A DNA stretch of 64,000 bases from Salinisphaera sp. (GCA_027858915.1 JAQIBT010000088.1:1-64000); one strand, 5' to 3'. Shown: positions 49,378 to 60,514, numbered from the stretch's first letter. Made by a program: numbers and translations. Notes: generated from the sequence alone by a model not told the origin.

Positions 49378-50794
49378 CGACCCGCAAGGTTGGCTGACCG
49401 ACGCCCACCGGTACGCTCTGACCGTGCTTTCCGCAGACGCCTACGCCGGTATCCAGCGCCCAATCGTTGCCGACCATCGACACCTGGTTGAGCACGTCGG
49501 GGCCATTGCCAATCAGCGTGGCACCCTTGAGCGGCGCGCCTAGCCGGCCGTTTTCGATGCGGTAGGCCTCGTCGCAGGAGAATACGAAATTGCCGGAAGT
49601 GATATCCACCGAACCGCCGGAGAAGTTCGCAGCGTAGATGCCGTGTTCTACCGAACCTATAATGTCGGCGGGATCTGACTTGCCGGCACGCATGTAGGTG
49701 TTGGTCATCCGCGGCATGACGGTATGTGCGTACGACTCGCGCCGAGCGTTGCCGCTGGGCCTGGAACCCATCAGGCGCGCGTTGTGCTTGTCCTGCATGT
49801 AACCGACCAGAACGCCGTTTTCAATCAGCGTGTTACAGGCCGACGGCGTGCCTTCGTCGTCGACGTTCAGAGAGCCGCGGCGGCCATCGAGCGTGCCGTC
49901 GTCGACAATCGTGCATAGCTCGGAGGCAACTTTCCGGCCGATCTTGCCAGCATAGTTCGATGAGCCGCGGCGATTGAAATCGCCTTCCAGACCATGGCCC
50001 ACGGCTTCGTGCAGCAGCACGCCAGACCAGCCAGCGCTCATGACCACCGGCAGACTGCCGGCGGGTGCGGGCTCGGCTTTCAGGCGCACCAGCGCGCGAC
50101 GAACCGCCTCCCGCGCATAGTCGGCCGCCAGGTCCCGCTCATCGGTGAACATGTCGTAACTCAGCCGGCCGCCGCCGCCGGCCGAGGCCGATTCGCGCAC
50201 GCCGTTCTCTTCGACCTGAACCGAGACATTCATGCGCACCATTGGCCGCACGTCGCCCGCCAGGGTGCCGTCGCTGGCTGCGATCAGCATGGTGTCGGAT
50301 GAGCCGGCCAGCGACACGGTCACGCGCACCACGCGCGGATCAGCATCGCGCGCAATCTTGTCGGCGTGATGGAGAAGCGCGACCTTGGCATCAGCACCCA
50401 GCGTCCCGGCCGGGTCGATCGGCTGGTAACGTACCGCCGGGTGGCTCTGGCCGACCAGCGCATTGATCTGGCCGCTGCGACCTGAGCGGGCGATCGCTGC
50501 GGCTGCCGATGACGCCTGGGTCAGCGCCGGGAATGCCAGCTCGTCGGCAAAGGCAAAACCGGTCTGCTCACCGGCCAGCGCCCGCACACCAACGCCTTGG
50601 GCAGTCGAAGCGCCAGCACTGCGTACTACGCTGTCTTCCAGCATCCAGGATTCGTTGCGCAGGATCTGAAAATACAGATCGGCATAATCAACGCCGGGCG
50701 CCATCAATCCGGACAACGTCTTTTCCAGGGCGGCAGCGTCTATCTGGGCCCGGCCAAGCAGATGATGACTGGCAATATCGAGAGTTGTTTGCAT
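49343..50794 (-). CDS. tldD: Metalloprotease TldD
   Basis: LHEAVGHGLEGDFNRRGSSNYAGKIG; FVFSCDEAYRIENGRLGAPLKGATLIGNGPDVL. Confidence 0.93.
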   Translation of the reverse strand: MQTTLDIASHHLLGRAQIDAAALEKTLSGLMAPGVDYADLYFQILRNESWMLEDSVVRSAGASTAQGVGVRALAGEQTGFAFADELAFPALTQASSAAAAIARSGRSGQINALVGQSHPAVRYQPIDPAGTLGADAKVALLHHADKIARDADPRVVRVTVSLAGSSDTMLIAASDGTLAGDVRPMVRMNVSVQVEENGVRESASAGGGGRLSYDMFTDERDLAADYAREAVRRALVRLKAEPAPAGSLPVVMSAGWSGVLLHEAVGHGLEGDFNRRGSSNYAGKIGRKVASELCTIVDDGTLDGRRGSLNVDDEGTPSACNTLIENGVLVGYMQDKHNARLMGSRPSGNARRESYAHTVMPRMTNTYMRAGKSDPADIIGSVEHGIYAANFSGGSVDITSGNFVFSCDEAYRIENGRLGAPLKGATLIGNGPDVLNQVSMVGNDWALDTGVGVCGKHGQSVPVGVGQPTLRVDAITVGGTQQD

Positions 50795-50900
50795 CCGCGA
50801 AGGTTATCATCTGCGCGGCACCGCGGGCGGTTCCCGGCGCCGATCCCCGCGATTGCCGGCTTGGTTTGCGCCTGCGTGGCTGGGCTGCGCGCCTCAACCC

Positions 50901-51818
50901 TCATAGTCCGACAGGCGGCGCCAATCCATGGCGGGCGAGCGTGTTTTTCAGCAGATCCAGCGAACGGGCATCGCCACTGCTCACGGTCAGGCCGAGCGTC
51001 GCGCATTCGGGAAACGCCTGCCCTTCAAGCAGGCTGGCCACTCGCCGCGCAATCCCCTCGGCGCCGTCAACAAAGCGTAGCGGCTGCCGGGCTGCGCCGG
51101 CCAGGTCGCTAACTACCAGCGGAAAATGCGTACAGGCCAGGACGACAACATCCATCTCCCGGCCGCCCGCTTGCTCGGTCAGGCGAGCAAGCGCCTGCCC
51201 CGGTACGTCGGCATCCACGGCGACACCACGCAGGCGATTTTCGGCGTAATCAACCAGCGCTGGCGCGCCAGCGCGCAGGACCCGGCAATGGCCGGCGAAC
51301 CGGTCGGTCAGGTCGTCAACATAGGCCTGGCGGATGGTCGCCGCAGTTCCCAGCACGCCGATCACGCCGCTTCGTGAGGTCAGCGCGGCCGGCTTGATGG
51401 CGGGCACGGTCCCGACGACTGGCACTTCCAGCACCTCGCGTACGGCGGTTAGCGCGATAGTCGAAGCAGTGTTGCAGGCAATCACGACCAGCCGTGGACG
51501 ATAGCGTTCGACAAGTCGGCCGAGCAGCGCAGGTACACGCGTATTGAGTTCGGCGTCGCTACGCTGCCCGTAAGGATAGCCCGCGGTATCCATGACGAAG
51601 ACAACCGGTACGGTCGGCAGTCGCCCACGGATCGCGGTCAGCACGGACAAGCCGCCAACACCGGAGTCGAACACAAGAACAGGAGCCTGGTCGGATCGTA
51701 TTGAAGACAAGATCGCAGCGCGTATCGACAAATTCCTGCGCATTATTAACGCCGGACCTCTATCTTGGCCAGCCAGATCAGCAAGATGACTCAGACGATC
51801 GATGCTTTCCCGATTCAC
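50901..51818 (-). CDS. murI: Glutamate racemase
   Basis: VFDSGVGGLSVL; VIACNTASTIAL; VVLACTHFPLV; start may be further downstream. Confidence 0.92.
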   Translation of the reverse strand: MNRESIDRLSHLADLAGQDRGPALIMRRNLSIRAAILSSIRSDQAPVLVFDSGVGGLSVLTAIRGRLPTVPVVFVMDTAGYPYGQRSDAELNTRVPALLGRLVERYRPRLVVIACNTASTIALTAVREVLEVPVVGTVPAIKPAALTSRSGVIGVLGTAATIRQAYVDDLTDRFAGHCRVLRAGAPALVDYAENRLRGVAVDADVPGQALARLTEQAGGREMDVVVLACTHFPLVVSDLAGAARQPLRFVDGAEGIARRVASLLEGQAFPECATLGLTVSSGDARSLDLLKNTLARHGLAPPVGL

Positions 51819-51884
51819 TTTGCGTCAAGCATTATCAACCTAGGTTAGGCCGCATTCCATAACGCGACCATCGCCGGTAATTGC

Positions 51885-53141
51885 TTGTCTGCGTACCCGA
51901 TGGTCCAGCCGGAAAGCACTATGAGAAATTTGTCGCTCGAACAGAGCGCCGCGGCAGAATCGAGCGAGGAACGCGTACAGCGCCATCAAGGGGTGCGCAT
52001 GAATCGACTCGCCATGTCGGCGGTTTCATACGCGCTACAGCTTGCGATTGTTGGGTCTATCTGTGTTCTTAGTCAGCTCGAACCGATCTATTTCCTTGGC
52101 TATGCGTTCTGCTCGCTGTTGATAGTGGGGGGGTTCTACGCCATGTTTCGCTGGCGCTGGAATCTGTATTTCCGTTACCCGAGCCTTGCCTTGCCACAGG
52201 TCATTGCGCCGGTCCTGCCATCGATGATCCTGCTGTATCAACTGCAGGACGCGCAGGCGCAGGCGGCGATTCTGATCACCGCCGTGGTGCCGCTGGTGTA
52301 CGGTCTGTTCGATCTGTCGAGCGGCCGGTTCATCATTGCCGGGCTGGTTTACGCGCTGGGCTATCTGGCGGTGCTCCTGACGCATTCGTATTTCCACCCC
52401 GGTGATCCGCTGTTTCGCCACAACTGGGTTCTGATCATTTCAGTCAGCGTCGTCATGGCCCAGATCGGTTTGATCGGCGGTTTCATCAATCATCTGCGCC
52501 GCGCGCTGCGCAGCCGCAACGAACAGTTGAAGCAGGCGATGCACCGGATTTCGGTCATGGCGGTGCACGACGATCTGACAGGTATCTACAATCGACGCTG
52601 GCTGATGGATGTGTTGGACAAGGAACGCCAGCGGCTCGATCGCGGCGAGCATGCGTTTTCAGTCTGTCTGCTCGACATCGACTACTTCAAGGAGGTGAAC
52701 GATCAGTACGGTCACGGCGTGGGCGACCGGGTGCTCGCCGGTCTGGCGGAAGCGATAAGCACTACCGTGCGCGATATCGATACATTCGGCCGGCTTGGCG
52801 GCGAAGAGTTCCTGTGGGTCATGCCGGATCAGGATCTCGAACAGGCGCGCGAAGCGGCCGAACGCGTCCTGGCGCAGACTGCCGCTTTGCGATTTCGTAA
52901 TGGCCAGGGCGGTGAGTTGTCGGTCACCGTATCGATGGGAGTGGCTCACTGTAATGTCGATAATCGGCGCAGTAGCGAAACGCTGATGCGCATCGCCGAC
53001 CAAGCCCTGTACAAAGCCAAAGAACGTGGTCGTAATCGTGTGGTGTGCGCACCCGACAACACACAAGCCCGCGGCAGCACTCGGCTTGACGAATCGGGTA
53101 TCGCTTGTACCCAGGCGCAGGACTGTGCACTGGCCGGATAG
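51885..53141 (+). CDS. Membrane-anchored GGDEF diguanylate cyclase
   Basis: TM segments; DDLTGIYNRRWLMD, DIDYFKEVNDQYGHGVGD, RLGGEEF. Confidence 0.92.
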   Translation: MSAYPMVQPESTMRNLSLEQSAAAESSEERVQRHQGVRMNRLAMSAVSYALQLAIVGSICVLSQLEPIYFLGYAFCSLLIVGGFYAMFRWRWNLYFRYPSLALPQVIAPVLPSMILLYQLQDAQAQAAILITAVVPLVYGLFDLSSGRFIIAGLVYALGYLAVLLTHSYFHPGDPLFRHNWVLIISVSVVMAQIGLIGGFINHLRRALRSRNEQLKQAMHRISVMAVHDDLTGIYNRRWLMDVLDKERQRLDRGEHAFSVCLLDIDYFKEVNDQYGHGVGDRVLAGLAEAISTTVRDIDTFGRLGGEEFLWVMPDQDLEQAREAAERVLAQTAALRFRNGQGGELSVTVSMGVAHCNVDNRRSSETLMRIADQALYKAKERGRNRVVCAPDNTQARGSTRLDESGIACTQAQDCALAG

Positions 53142-53231
53142 TGGTTGGCGCAGCCGCGCGTTATTCGGCCTGTGCGGTAACCGAGTGGTTTGAGCGTTCA
53201 TGCCAGGGCGACGGAATGCGCTCCAAGTATT

Positions 53232-56200
53232 TCAGCGCAGATGTGAAAGCAGCGCACTAGCTGGATGCTGGGGGCGAAAGCCGGACAGCCGTGCGCTCTG
53301 GCTGCGACAGCTGTATCCCGGAACCAGCGGAATGGCATCAGTGCTGGCATAGGCCGGCTGCCAGCTGAGGGAATAGATAGTCGCGGAGATATCGCGATGT
53401 CGCGCCTCGTGGCCGTAGGCGCCGCTCATGCCGCAGCAGCCGAGCCGGGGAATCGATAGTTTGATGCCCAGCGCCGAAAACGTCTGTTGCCATTGTCTAT
53501 TGCTGGCCGAGGAGCGGGCAGTGGCAATACAGTGATTGAACAGCGCGTAGTGCGTCGGCCCCCCGACCGCCGGGTGGCCGGCGCGGTCGAAACCGCCCAC
53601 GGCATCAACCAGCCAGGACTCGAGCGTGTTGACCTGCGGCGCAGCCCGCCCGGTCGTCGACGGGTAGTCGTCAGCGTAGGCCAGGGTAATACTCGGTTCC
53701 AGGCCGATCATTGGCCGTTCATAGCCAGCCAGCCATTCGAGTTGGCGCTGCGTCGCCTGTGCACGGCGTTCGAACTCGGGTAGAAAGCCCTTCACCTGGA
53801 GCGGCTTGCCACTCGGCATGAACGGCACGACGCGAGGCACGAACCCCAATCGCTCGATCAGTTGCAGTATGTCGATGGCAACGCCTGCATCGAAAAAGCT
53901 GGTGAAAGCGTCCTGAATGATGAATACCGTACGCGCTCGATCGGCATGGGATGTCAGCAGCCAGTCGTCTGGCATGAATCGATAGTTTGGATGGTGGCGC
54001 AGATAGCCCGGCAGACTTGGCGCCGACAGAGCAGGCATATCGACCAGTCCAAGCGTGTCGGCCAGCCAGTGCCGCACAGCCGGCCGGGTCAGCAACCGAT
54101 TGGCCAGTCGTGGCCAGTGACCGGCGAGCTGTGCCCCGCGTTCCAGGGCGCCCAGGGCGTAATCGCCCAGCGGCCTTGAATACCGGCCATGATACAAAGC
54201 CAGAAAACGTGCCTTGAAATCCGGCACGTTGACCCGGATCGGACACTGGGTAGCGCAGGCACGACAGGACAGGCAGCCGTCCATCGCCGCCCACACTTCA
54301 TGCGAGAAATCGGGCGTCGCAGGGACTGCCCTGGCCTGTGCGCGGTAGTCGGTCGCGGCCCGCAGCCATAGAGGGCCGGATGCAGGCGCCAGCGTTGCTG
54401 TGGGGGCATCGGCCAGGGCCAGCTGGCGCAGCCACTCGCGCATGGCGCCGGCGCGGCCTTTGGGTGAATGCAATCGGTCGCGCGTGGCACGATACGAAGG
54501 GCACATCACCTCGCCGGGATCATAATTGAAGCAGGAACCGTTACCGTTGCAGTTCAGGGCATTCTGAAAACGGTGGCGTTCGTCAGGCGCGATCTGGCGA
54601 TCGAAGGCGCCGCGCGTGGTGGCGTTCATCGAAGCCAACGCAGCACGGCTATCGTCGAGCGCTACGATCTTGCCCGGATTGAACTGATTGCGCGGGTCGA
54701 AGGCGCGCTTAACGCGGCCCAGCGCGGCGTACAGCACCGGGCCGAAGTAGGCCGGATGATATTCGCTGCGATGGCCCTTGCCGTGCTCGTTCCAGAGCAT
54801 CCCGCCATACGACTGAGCCAGTTTCGCGACGCGATCGGTGATCTCGCGCATGATGCGCTCGTCCTCCGGATCACACAGATTCAGCGCTGGCCGAACATGC
54901 AGGCAGCCAACGTCGATATGCCCAAACATGCCGTAGCGCAGGCCGTACTCATCGAGAATTGCGCGGAAATCAGCGACGTATTCCGGTAGCACGCGTGGAT
55001 CGACCACGGTGTCCTCGACGAAGGGCAACGGCTTGCGATCGCCCGGCGTACTGCCAAGCAGGCCCACGCCACCCTTGCGCAGGTCCCACAGGGCGGCAAT
55101 CGCGTCGGCGCTTTCGGCCCGATAGAAACCGCTGGCCGGGTTGCTTGCCGTGTTCTCGGCGAGAGCCGCGGCCAATGCTTCGACGCCGTCGGGAAGGGCG
55201 TCGACGCCGATGAATTCGACCAGATTGACGGCGGCGGGCGTGCTGCCGTCGGCGTTCTCGATATAGTCGCGCACCCGCTCATAGATCGGATTGTCGCGCG
55301 CCAGACCCATGACCGTGTCGTCCAGGCTCTCGATCGCCGTTGGGTCAAACGTTACCAGCCGCTGGGCATCGCGCAGGGCCGCGTCGAAGCTCGCATAGCG
55401 CAGGGCGAACAACGTACGAGTCGAGGGCAAGGGGGTAAGCCGGAGCGTCAATTCGCTGACGATAGCCAGCGTGCCTTCGGCGCCGCACAACAGCTTGTTG
55501 AGGTTGAACATGCCGTTGTCGTCGAACAACTGGGCCAGGTTGTAACCGGACAGATAACGCGACAACTTCGGATAAACGCGCGCGATTTCGTCGCGGTTGT
55601 CTTGAACCGTGCCCGCCACTTCGCGATGGATATGCCCGACCAGGTCCCGGCGTTCGATCAGTAACGCCAGTTCGCGCTCATCGCGCGGCGTCACCGAGAA
55701 ACGACTGCCATCCGAGAGCACAAGCCGCGATGCCAGCACGTGATCGCTGGTTTTGCCGTACACCCGCGATCCCTTGCCGCAGCCGTCGGTACTGGCCATG
55801 CCGCCTAGCGTGGCGCGGCTACTGGGTGCCACGTTGGGCGCAAAGAACAGGCCATGTGGCGCCAGTGCGTGGTTGAGCTGATCCAGCACCACGCCGGGCT
55901 GAACGCATACCCGGCCACCCTCAATATCGATTTCAAGAATCCGGTTCATGTGCCGCGAACAATCGAGCACCAGACCTGCTGTCAGAGAGCAGCCGATCGT
56001 GCTGGTCCCGCCACCACGTGGAGCCAGATAGATCTCGCGAAACTCATCCTCGGCGAGTAGCGAACAGACGGCCGCGATATCGTCTTCATGTCGCGGGAAC
56101 AGCAGCGCCGACGGCAGTTGCTGGAATGCACTGTTATCGGTTGCCAGGCTCAGGCGTGCGGCGTAGCCCGTATCGATGTCGCCGGCAAATCCGACGGCGA

Positions 56201-56267
56201 GCAATTGGTCGATGAATCGTAGATGGAGTGGATCAATCCCGGCGTCGGGCGACAGGGTGGGCAGCAT
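53232..56267 (-). CDS. ydiJ: YdiJ-like FAD-linked oxidase / D-2-hydroxyglutarate dehydrogenase-type with Fe-S domain
   Basis: APRGGGTSTIGCSLTAGLVLD; CGAEGTLAIVSELTL; CLSCRACATQCPIRVNVPDFKARF. Confidence 0.9.
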   Translation of the reverse strand: MLPTLSPDAGIDPLHLRFIDQLLAVGFAGDIDTGYAARLSLATDNSAFQQLPSALLFPRHEDDIAAVCSLLAEDEFREIYLAPRGGGTSTIGCSLTAGLVLDCSRHMNRILEIDIEGGRVCVQPGVVLDQLNHALAPHGLFFAPNVAPSSRATLGGMASTDGCGKGSRVYGKTSDHVLASRLVLSDGSRFSVTPRDERELALLIERRDLVGHIHREVAGTVQDNRDEIARVYPKLSRYLSGYNLAQLFDDNGMFNLNKLLCGAEGTLAIVSELTLRLTPLPSTRTLFALRYASFDAALRDAQRLVTFDPTAIESLDDTVMGLARDNPIYERVRDYIENADGSTPAAVNLVEFIGVDALPDGVEALAAALAENTASNPASGFYRAESADAIAALWDLRKGGVGLLGSTPGDRKPLPFVEDTVVDPRVLPEYVADFRAILDEYGLRYGMFGHIDVGCLHVRPALNLCDPEDERIMREITDRVAKLAQSYGGMLWNEHGKGHRSEYHPAYFGPVLYAALGRVKRAFDPRNQFNPGKIVALDDSRAALASMNATTRGAFDRQIAPDERHRFQNALNCNGNGSCFNYDPGEVMCPSYRATRDRLHSPKGRAGAMREWLRQLALADAPTATLAPASGPLWLRAATDYRAQARAVPATPDFSHEVWAAMDGCLSCRACATQCPIRVNVPDFKARFLALYHGRYSRPLGDYALGALERGAQLAGHWPRLANRLLTRPAVRHWLADTLGLVDMPALSAPSLPGYLRHHPNYRFMPDDWLLTSHADRARTVFIIQDAFTSFFDAGVAIDILQLIERLGFVPRVVPFMPSGKPLQVKGFLPEFERRAQATQRQLEWLAGYERPMIGLEPSITLAYADDYPSTTGRAAPQVNTLESWLVDAVGGFDRAGHPAVGGPTHYALFNHCIATARSSASNRQWQQTFSALGIKLSIPRLGCCGMSGAYGHEARHRDISATIYSLSWQPAYASTDAIPLVPGYSCRSQSARLSGFRPQHPASALLSHLR

Positions 56268-56434
56268 GCATCGGCTCCGGTGACGGTCAGCGGCTGATTA
56301 TGCAGCGGGAGCATCGTAGGGAACCAGGCGAGCGCACGCCCCACCCCGCAGGGCACGCCACTGCGGTGCCCCCGCTTGCGGCATAGCCCGTGTCCGCTAC
56401 TATCACAGAGGCCGTTCACCAGCTCAGGTCTGTC

Positions 56435-57544
56435 ATGCAGCTTGATGTTCTATCCGCCACGGGTTCGCCAGCCGCTTTCGGCCGTTTGCACGGCGAGCAT
56501 TATCGCGATGCCATTCGTCGCTTTGCGGCAGAGCGCGTACAGATGGCTGGCGACAGCGCGTGGGTCGGGCGCGACGTGCCCCGGACACAGGTGATCGAGC
56601 TGGCCGAGGCCTGTCTGGAATCGCACCGCCACTATGCGCCGACGCTGGTCGATGAGCTTGACGAAATGGCTCTCGCGACCGACCTGAGCTCGGCCGAGCT
56701 GCTGGTTGCCAGTGGTTTCACCGATTTCATGGATACCGCCCACGCAACGTTCGCGCAGGCCGGAACACAGGCCGCAGACGTGGACGATTGCACGGCCATG
56801 ATCGTGCCCGGTTCACGGACAGATCATGGGGCGCCGTTGTTCGCCCAGACCTGGGATATGCACGAAACAGCGACAGATCACGTTTTCATGCTCGACGCGC
56901 ACCCGGCAGCTGCCCCGTCGTTCAAGACTTTTACCTCCATGGGATGTCTCGGGATGATCGGCATGAACGATGCCGGCGTGACCATCGGCATCAATAACCT
57001 GTCTGGCGGCGATGGCCGCGTGGGCGTGACTTGGAACTTCGTGGTGCGCAAGGTGCTGGCGCAGACCAACTTCGAGTCGGCACTGGCCTGTATTGCCGAG
57101 GTCCGCCTGGCCGGCGCACATAACTATCTGCTGCTAGGCCCAGACGATCGAGGCCGTTTCCAGGGTGCGAATATCGAGGCGATGGCAACCGCGCAAGTCG
57201 TAACCCGCCTGGCGGACGAGCCGCTGATCCATACCAATCACTGTCTGGCCGAACCGACACTGGCGTTGGAGCGCCCGCGCCTGCCAGCGTCCCAGCGCAA
57301 CAGCGAACAACGGCTGGCGCGAGCACATGGGCTACTGGACGATGCGGAGCAGGTGTCCACGGATACGCTGGCGCAGGTGACGCGTGACAGGCAGGCAATC
57401 TGCTATCCGCCAACGCCGGCATTACGAATGACTACCTGCGGCGCTGTACTCGCCGATCCGGCCCGTGGCGAACTCTGGGCTCTACGCGGGCGACCCAGCC
57501 AACAGCGGTACCAGCGATTCACAGTGGGGGCAGGGCGCGACTGA
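56435..57544 (+). CDS. C45-family peptidase / acyl-CoA:6-aminopenicillanic acid acyltransferase-like Ntn hydrolase
   Basis: GRLHGEHYRDAI; DDCTAMIVPGSRTDHGAPLFAQTWDM; GVTIGINNL; start uncertain. Confidence 0.8.
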   Translation: MQLDVLSATGSPAAFGRLHGEHYRDAIRRFAAERVQMAGDSAWVGRDVPRTQVIELAEACLESHRHYAPTLVDELDEMALATDLSSAELLVASGFTDFMDTAHATFAQAGTQAADVDDCTAMIVPGSRTDHGAPLFAQTWDMHETATDHVFMLDAHPAAAPSFKTFTSMGCLGMIGMNDAGVTIGINNLSGGDGRVGVTWNFVVRKVLAQTNFESALACIAEVRLAGAHNYLLLGPDDRGRFQGANIEAMATAQVVTRLADEPLIHTNHCLAEPTLALERPRLPASQRNSEQRLARAHGLLDDAEQVSTDTLAQVTRDRQAICYPPTPALRMTTCGAVLADPARGELWALRGRPSQQRYQRFTVGAGRD

Positions 57545-57630
57545 CGATTCAGCGCGGCGCATTGCTCCGAGCCGGTGAGTGTGCCGCCCGCCAGCGTCTG
57601 TGATTTCCGGTGTCCAGCAAGTCGCTGTTT

Positions 57631-59046
57631 TCAGCCCGACGGCTGGGTGAACTGATCGTTCAGGCGACGCACGATGGACTCGTTCGATCGCCGAATTTTC
57701 TTCACGCGACGACGAGCCAGCCAGTGCCAGCCCTTCGGGTGCAGACGGAACAGGCTGCGCCACCAGCGCGTGTCCCGCAGGAACGCTGCCCGCAGATCGA
57801 GCCCGAACGCCTGTTGCCTGGCCGGCTCGATCGTCTTGGCGATCTGCTTGGCTGCGATGCGACGAAAACCAAAATGCACGGCCAGACACAACACGATGGC
57901 CGCGACGATCAGTCCGATGCCGATTGCGGTAAGCGACAGCATCTGGCCAGCGACACCCATGGCGGCATCGTGCGCCCAGATGAACGCGGCAATACAAGCA
58001 AGAACGACCGGCACCGCCACCAGTGCGTCATAGGTGAGGGTGCGGCGTCGCCAGCGCGTGGTCAGCCGAGTCAGACCTTCGGCACCTGATGGCCCGGCCA
58101 GCGCATCGGCGGCGCTGGTCATGAGTTCTACCACACGATAGCCGCGATCAACCTCCACGCCGTGCATGCGCCGGTGGATTTCCGCCAGATCGATATCCTT
58201 CTTGGCCTTGAACCGCGCAGCCAGCGATTCGTCTTCGATCGGGCTGGCCGAGTTCTCGTCGTAGATTCGCAGGAAACGGCCGGCGGTTAACCCACTGGAA
58301 GCCAGCGCCCGTTGCCAGGCGGCGACTACATCCTCGGGGTTGTCCTCGCGTGCGGTGGCATCGATCTGGTTGAGCACGAATACGAATTTGGTCGCATCGT
58401 CGCGGCCGATGGTGCGTGACACCAGATGTTCCAGGGTATCGCGCATCGCCCCCGGTTCTGGATGACGGGCGTCAAAGAACACCAGCACCAGATCCGACAG
58501 GTCAATGATGTGATCGGTGATACGCAGCGTCGCCGAGCGCTGGCTGTCGGCGTCGAAACCCGGTGAATCAAGCAGAATCTTGCCGCGCAGCACCTCCGCA
58601 TTGCAGGTCCGCAGTTGCAGATAGGTATTGATCCGCTGGCCTTCACCGGCCGCTACTTCATCGATGTCGCCGCTGATGCGATAGAAGGGAAAACGCTGGT
58701 CGGCATCCAGTGCCGAGCCGGGCAGGGTTCGTGGTTCGGCTTCGTCGCCGTAGCAGATGACCGAAAAACGATCGTCCACGGCCTGATTGCCGGTCCGTTG
58801 CAGATCCGTGCCGAGATAGCTGTTGATGAAGCTCGACTTGCCGGACGAGAACGTACCCAGAAGCGACACGACCGGCCACCAGGGCACGCGCCGGGTCAGG
58901 CTGTCGTCGCGCGGCAGCAGATGCATGCGGTGCGCGATTCGGTCCAGTCGGCGGAACGCCGCCAGCGGTTCCAGCAGCAAGGGATTTTCGCGCTGCAGAT
59001 GCGCCTCGAGGGTATCGGGACGAGCCTTGGCTGCCTTGGAACTCAT
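57631..59046 (-). CDS. Dynamin-like GTPase with C-terminal transmembrane hairpin
   Basis: G1 SLLGTFSSGKSSFINSYLG, G3 LLDSPGFDAD, G4 NQID; C-terminal TM helices; start 59046 preferred. Confidence 0.8.
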   Translation of the reverse strand: MSSKAAKARPDTLEAHLQRENPLLLEPLAAFRRLDRIAHRMHLLPRDDSLTRRVPWWPVVSLLGTFSSGKSSFINSYLGTDLQRTGNQAVDDRFSVICYGDEAEPRTLPGSALDADQRFPFYRISGDIDEVAAGEGQRINTYLQLRTCNAEVLRGKILLDSPGFDADSQRSATLRITDHIIDLSDLVLVFFDARHPEPGAMRDTLEHLVSRTIGRDDATKFVFVLNQIDATAREDNPEDVVAAWQRALASSGLTAGRFLRIYDENSASPIEDESLAARFKAKKDIDLAEIHRRMHGVEVDRGYRVVELMTSAADALAGPSGAEGLTRLTTRWRRRTLTYDALVAVPVVLACIAAFIWAHDAAMGVAGQMLSLTAIGIGLIVAAIVLCLAVHFGFRRIAAKQIAKTIEPARQQAFGLDLRAAFLRDTRWWRSLFRLHPKGWHWLARRRVKKIRRSNESIVRRLNDQFTQPSG

Positions 59047-59155
59047 GGACGTAATGGAAAGCGCGCGGATCAGGTGGCGATATCCTACGTCAGTTGCGCC
59101 GTGTTTGCCGCGTCGCGAACGAAACGGCAACAGGCCCTGGAGCGTAATCGGCCGG

Positions 59156-60397
59156 TCAGCGATCGCGCTCATTGGGTCGAGAGGGATCGTGGCGAGCGAA
59201 AGTACGGCGGAACATCACGATATACGCGCCGAAGAAAATCGCTGCGATATAGAACGGCGCGGCGAGATAGCCGCTGCCGAAGAACAATCCGGCCGCCAGC
59301 GGACCGATCGCGCGTGGCAGCTGGATGGCCACGCTGGATGTGCTCGCTGCCGTGCCGCGTCGATGTTCGCGCACCAGGCTGACCGTGAGTGCCTGGCGTG
59401 CCCCGGCGGTGCCGCGGCTGAGCGCTGATCGCACGATGTGCAGCACGGCCGCCATCCAGAAGGCCGGCATGAGAGGCAAGGCCAACAGAATGAACACGCC
59501 GATGCTGCGCATCCACACGACCGAGCGCACCACTCCAATGCGCTCGACCAGACGGGCGGCAAAAACCGACGACGCCGCCGTCAGAAAATAAGCCAGCGCC
59601 ATCACGCCGCCGATATCTGCCGGGCCCTTACCGAAGCGGACCGCAAACCAGTAGGCCATCAGCGGCCCGATCAGGCCGATCGCCACACCGTTCAGGGCGT
59701 TGATGCCAAACAGGCGGAACAAAAGACCGTTCTCATCACGCTGGGTCTGGCGATCGCTGTCCAGCGGCTCAGCTGCCGGCGGATTTCTGTGATCGACAGT
59801 CAGATACAACAGGATCAGGCAAATCAGCGAGCCGCCAAGCGACAAGACGAACAGAGGACGATAAGCCATCGCCCCCGGCAGGATATCGCCAAACAGCACC
59901 GGCAGACCGCCCAGCAGGGCGCCCAGGCCCATGCCGGAAAAACCGATCGCCATATTGACGCTGTACACGCCGCCACGCGCACTTGGTTTCAATCGCTGCG
60001 ACAGCCAGGACAGCTCGACCGGCGCAAACGGGCCGCTGCTGCCATTTGCGCCGCGCCCGAAGCCGCCGATGACGGCCGCCAGCGCCAACAGAATCGGTTG
60101 ACTGGTCGCCAGCGCAACGATGGCCGCGCCAATCTGCAGCCCTTCATAGACGAGTAGAAAACGTCGGCGCCCGAACTGATCCGATAGCGGGCCAGAAATC
60201 GTCGTCAGGCCGGCGTCGATCAGCAGACCGACGGTGAACAGGCCGCCGATGGCCGGCGCCGACCAGCCAAGAGCGTGCAGATAGAGTGCAAAAGAAACGA
60301 TCAGCGCGCCCTGGCCGACGCTGCGGGCCGCCCGTGCTCCCAGAAGGAAACGCGTATCGCGCGGCAGCGTCGTGAAGAACGACGAAATCGAGGTCAT
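59156..60397 (-). CDS. MFS transporter
   Basis: GPLSDQFGRRRFLLVYEGL; ~12 TM pattern; start 60397 preferred. Confidence 0.9.
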   Translation of the reverse strand: MTSISSFFTTLPRDTRFLLGARAARSVGQGALIVSFALYLHALGWSAPAIGGLFTVGLLIDAGLTTISGPLSDQFGRRRFLLVYEGLQIGAAIVALATSQPILLALAAVIGGFGRGANGSSGPFAPVELSWLSQRLKPSARGGVYSVNMAIGFSGMGLGALLGGLPVLFGDILPGAMAYRPLFVLSLGGSLICLILLYLTVDHRNPPAAEPLDSDRQTQRDENGLLFRLFGINALNGVAIGLIGPLMAYWFAVRFGKGPADIGGVMALAYFLTAASSVFAARLVERIGVVRSVVWMRSIGVFILLALPLMPAFWMAAVLHIVRSALSRGTAGARQALTVSLVREHRRGTAASTSSVAIQLPRAIGPLAAGLFFGSGYLAAPFYIAAIFFGAYIVMFRRTFARHDPSRPNERDR

Positions 60398-60514
60398 CGT
60401 GATTGGGGCGGCTGTTGTGGAGTTTGAGACAGCGCGCAAGTATACGGGCTTGTAACAGCGCCGGTAGGGCGCCATATTTTACAACAGCCGAACGATATAT
60501 AGCGGAGGGCAATC

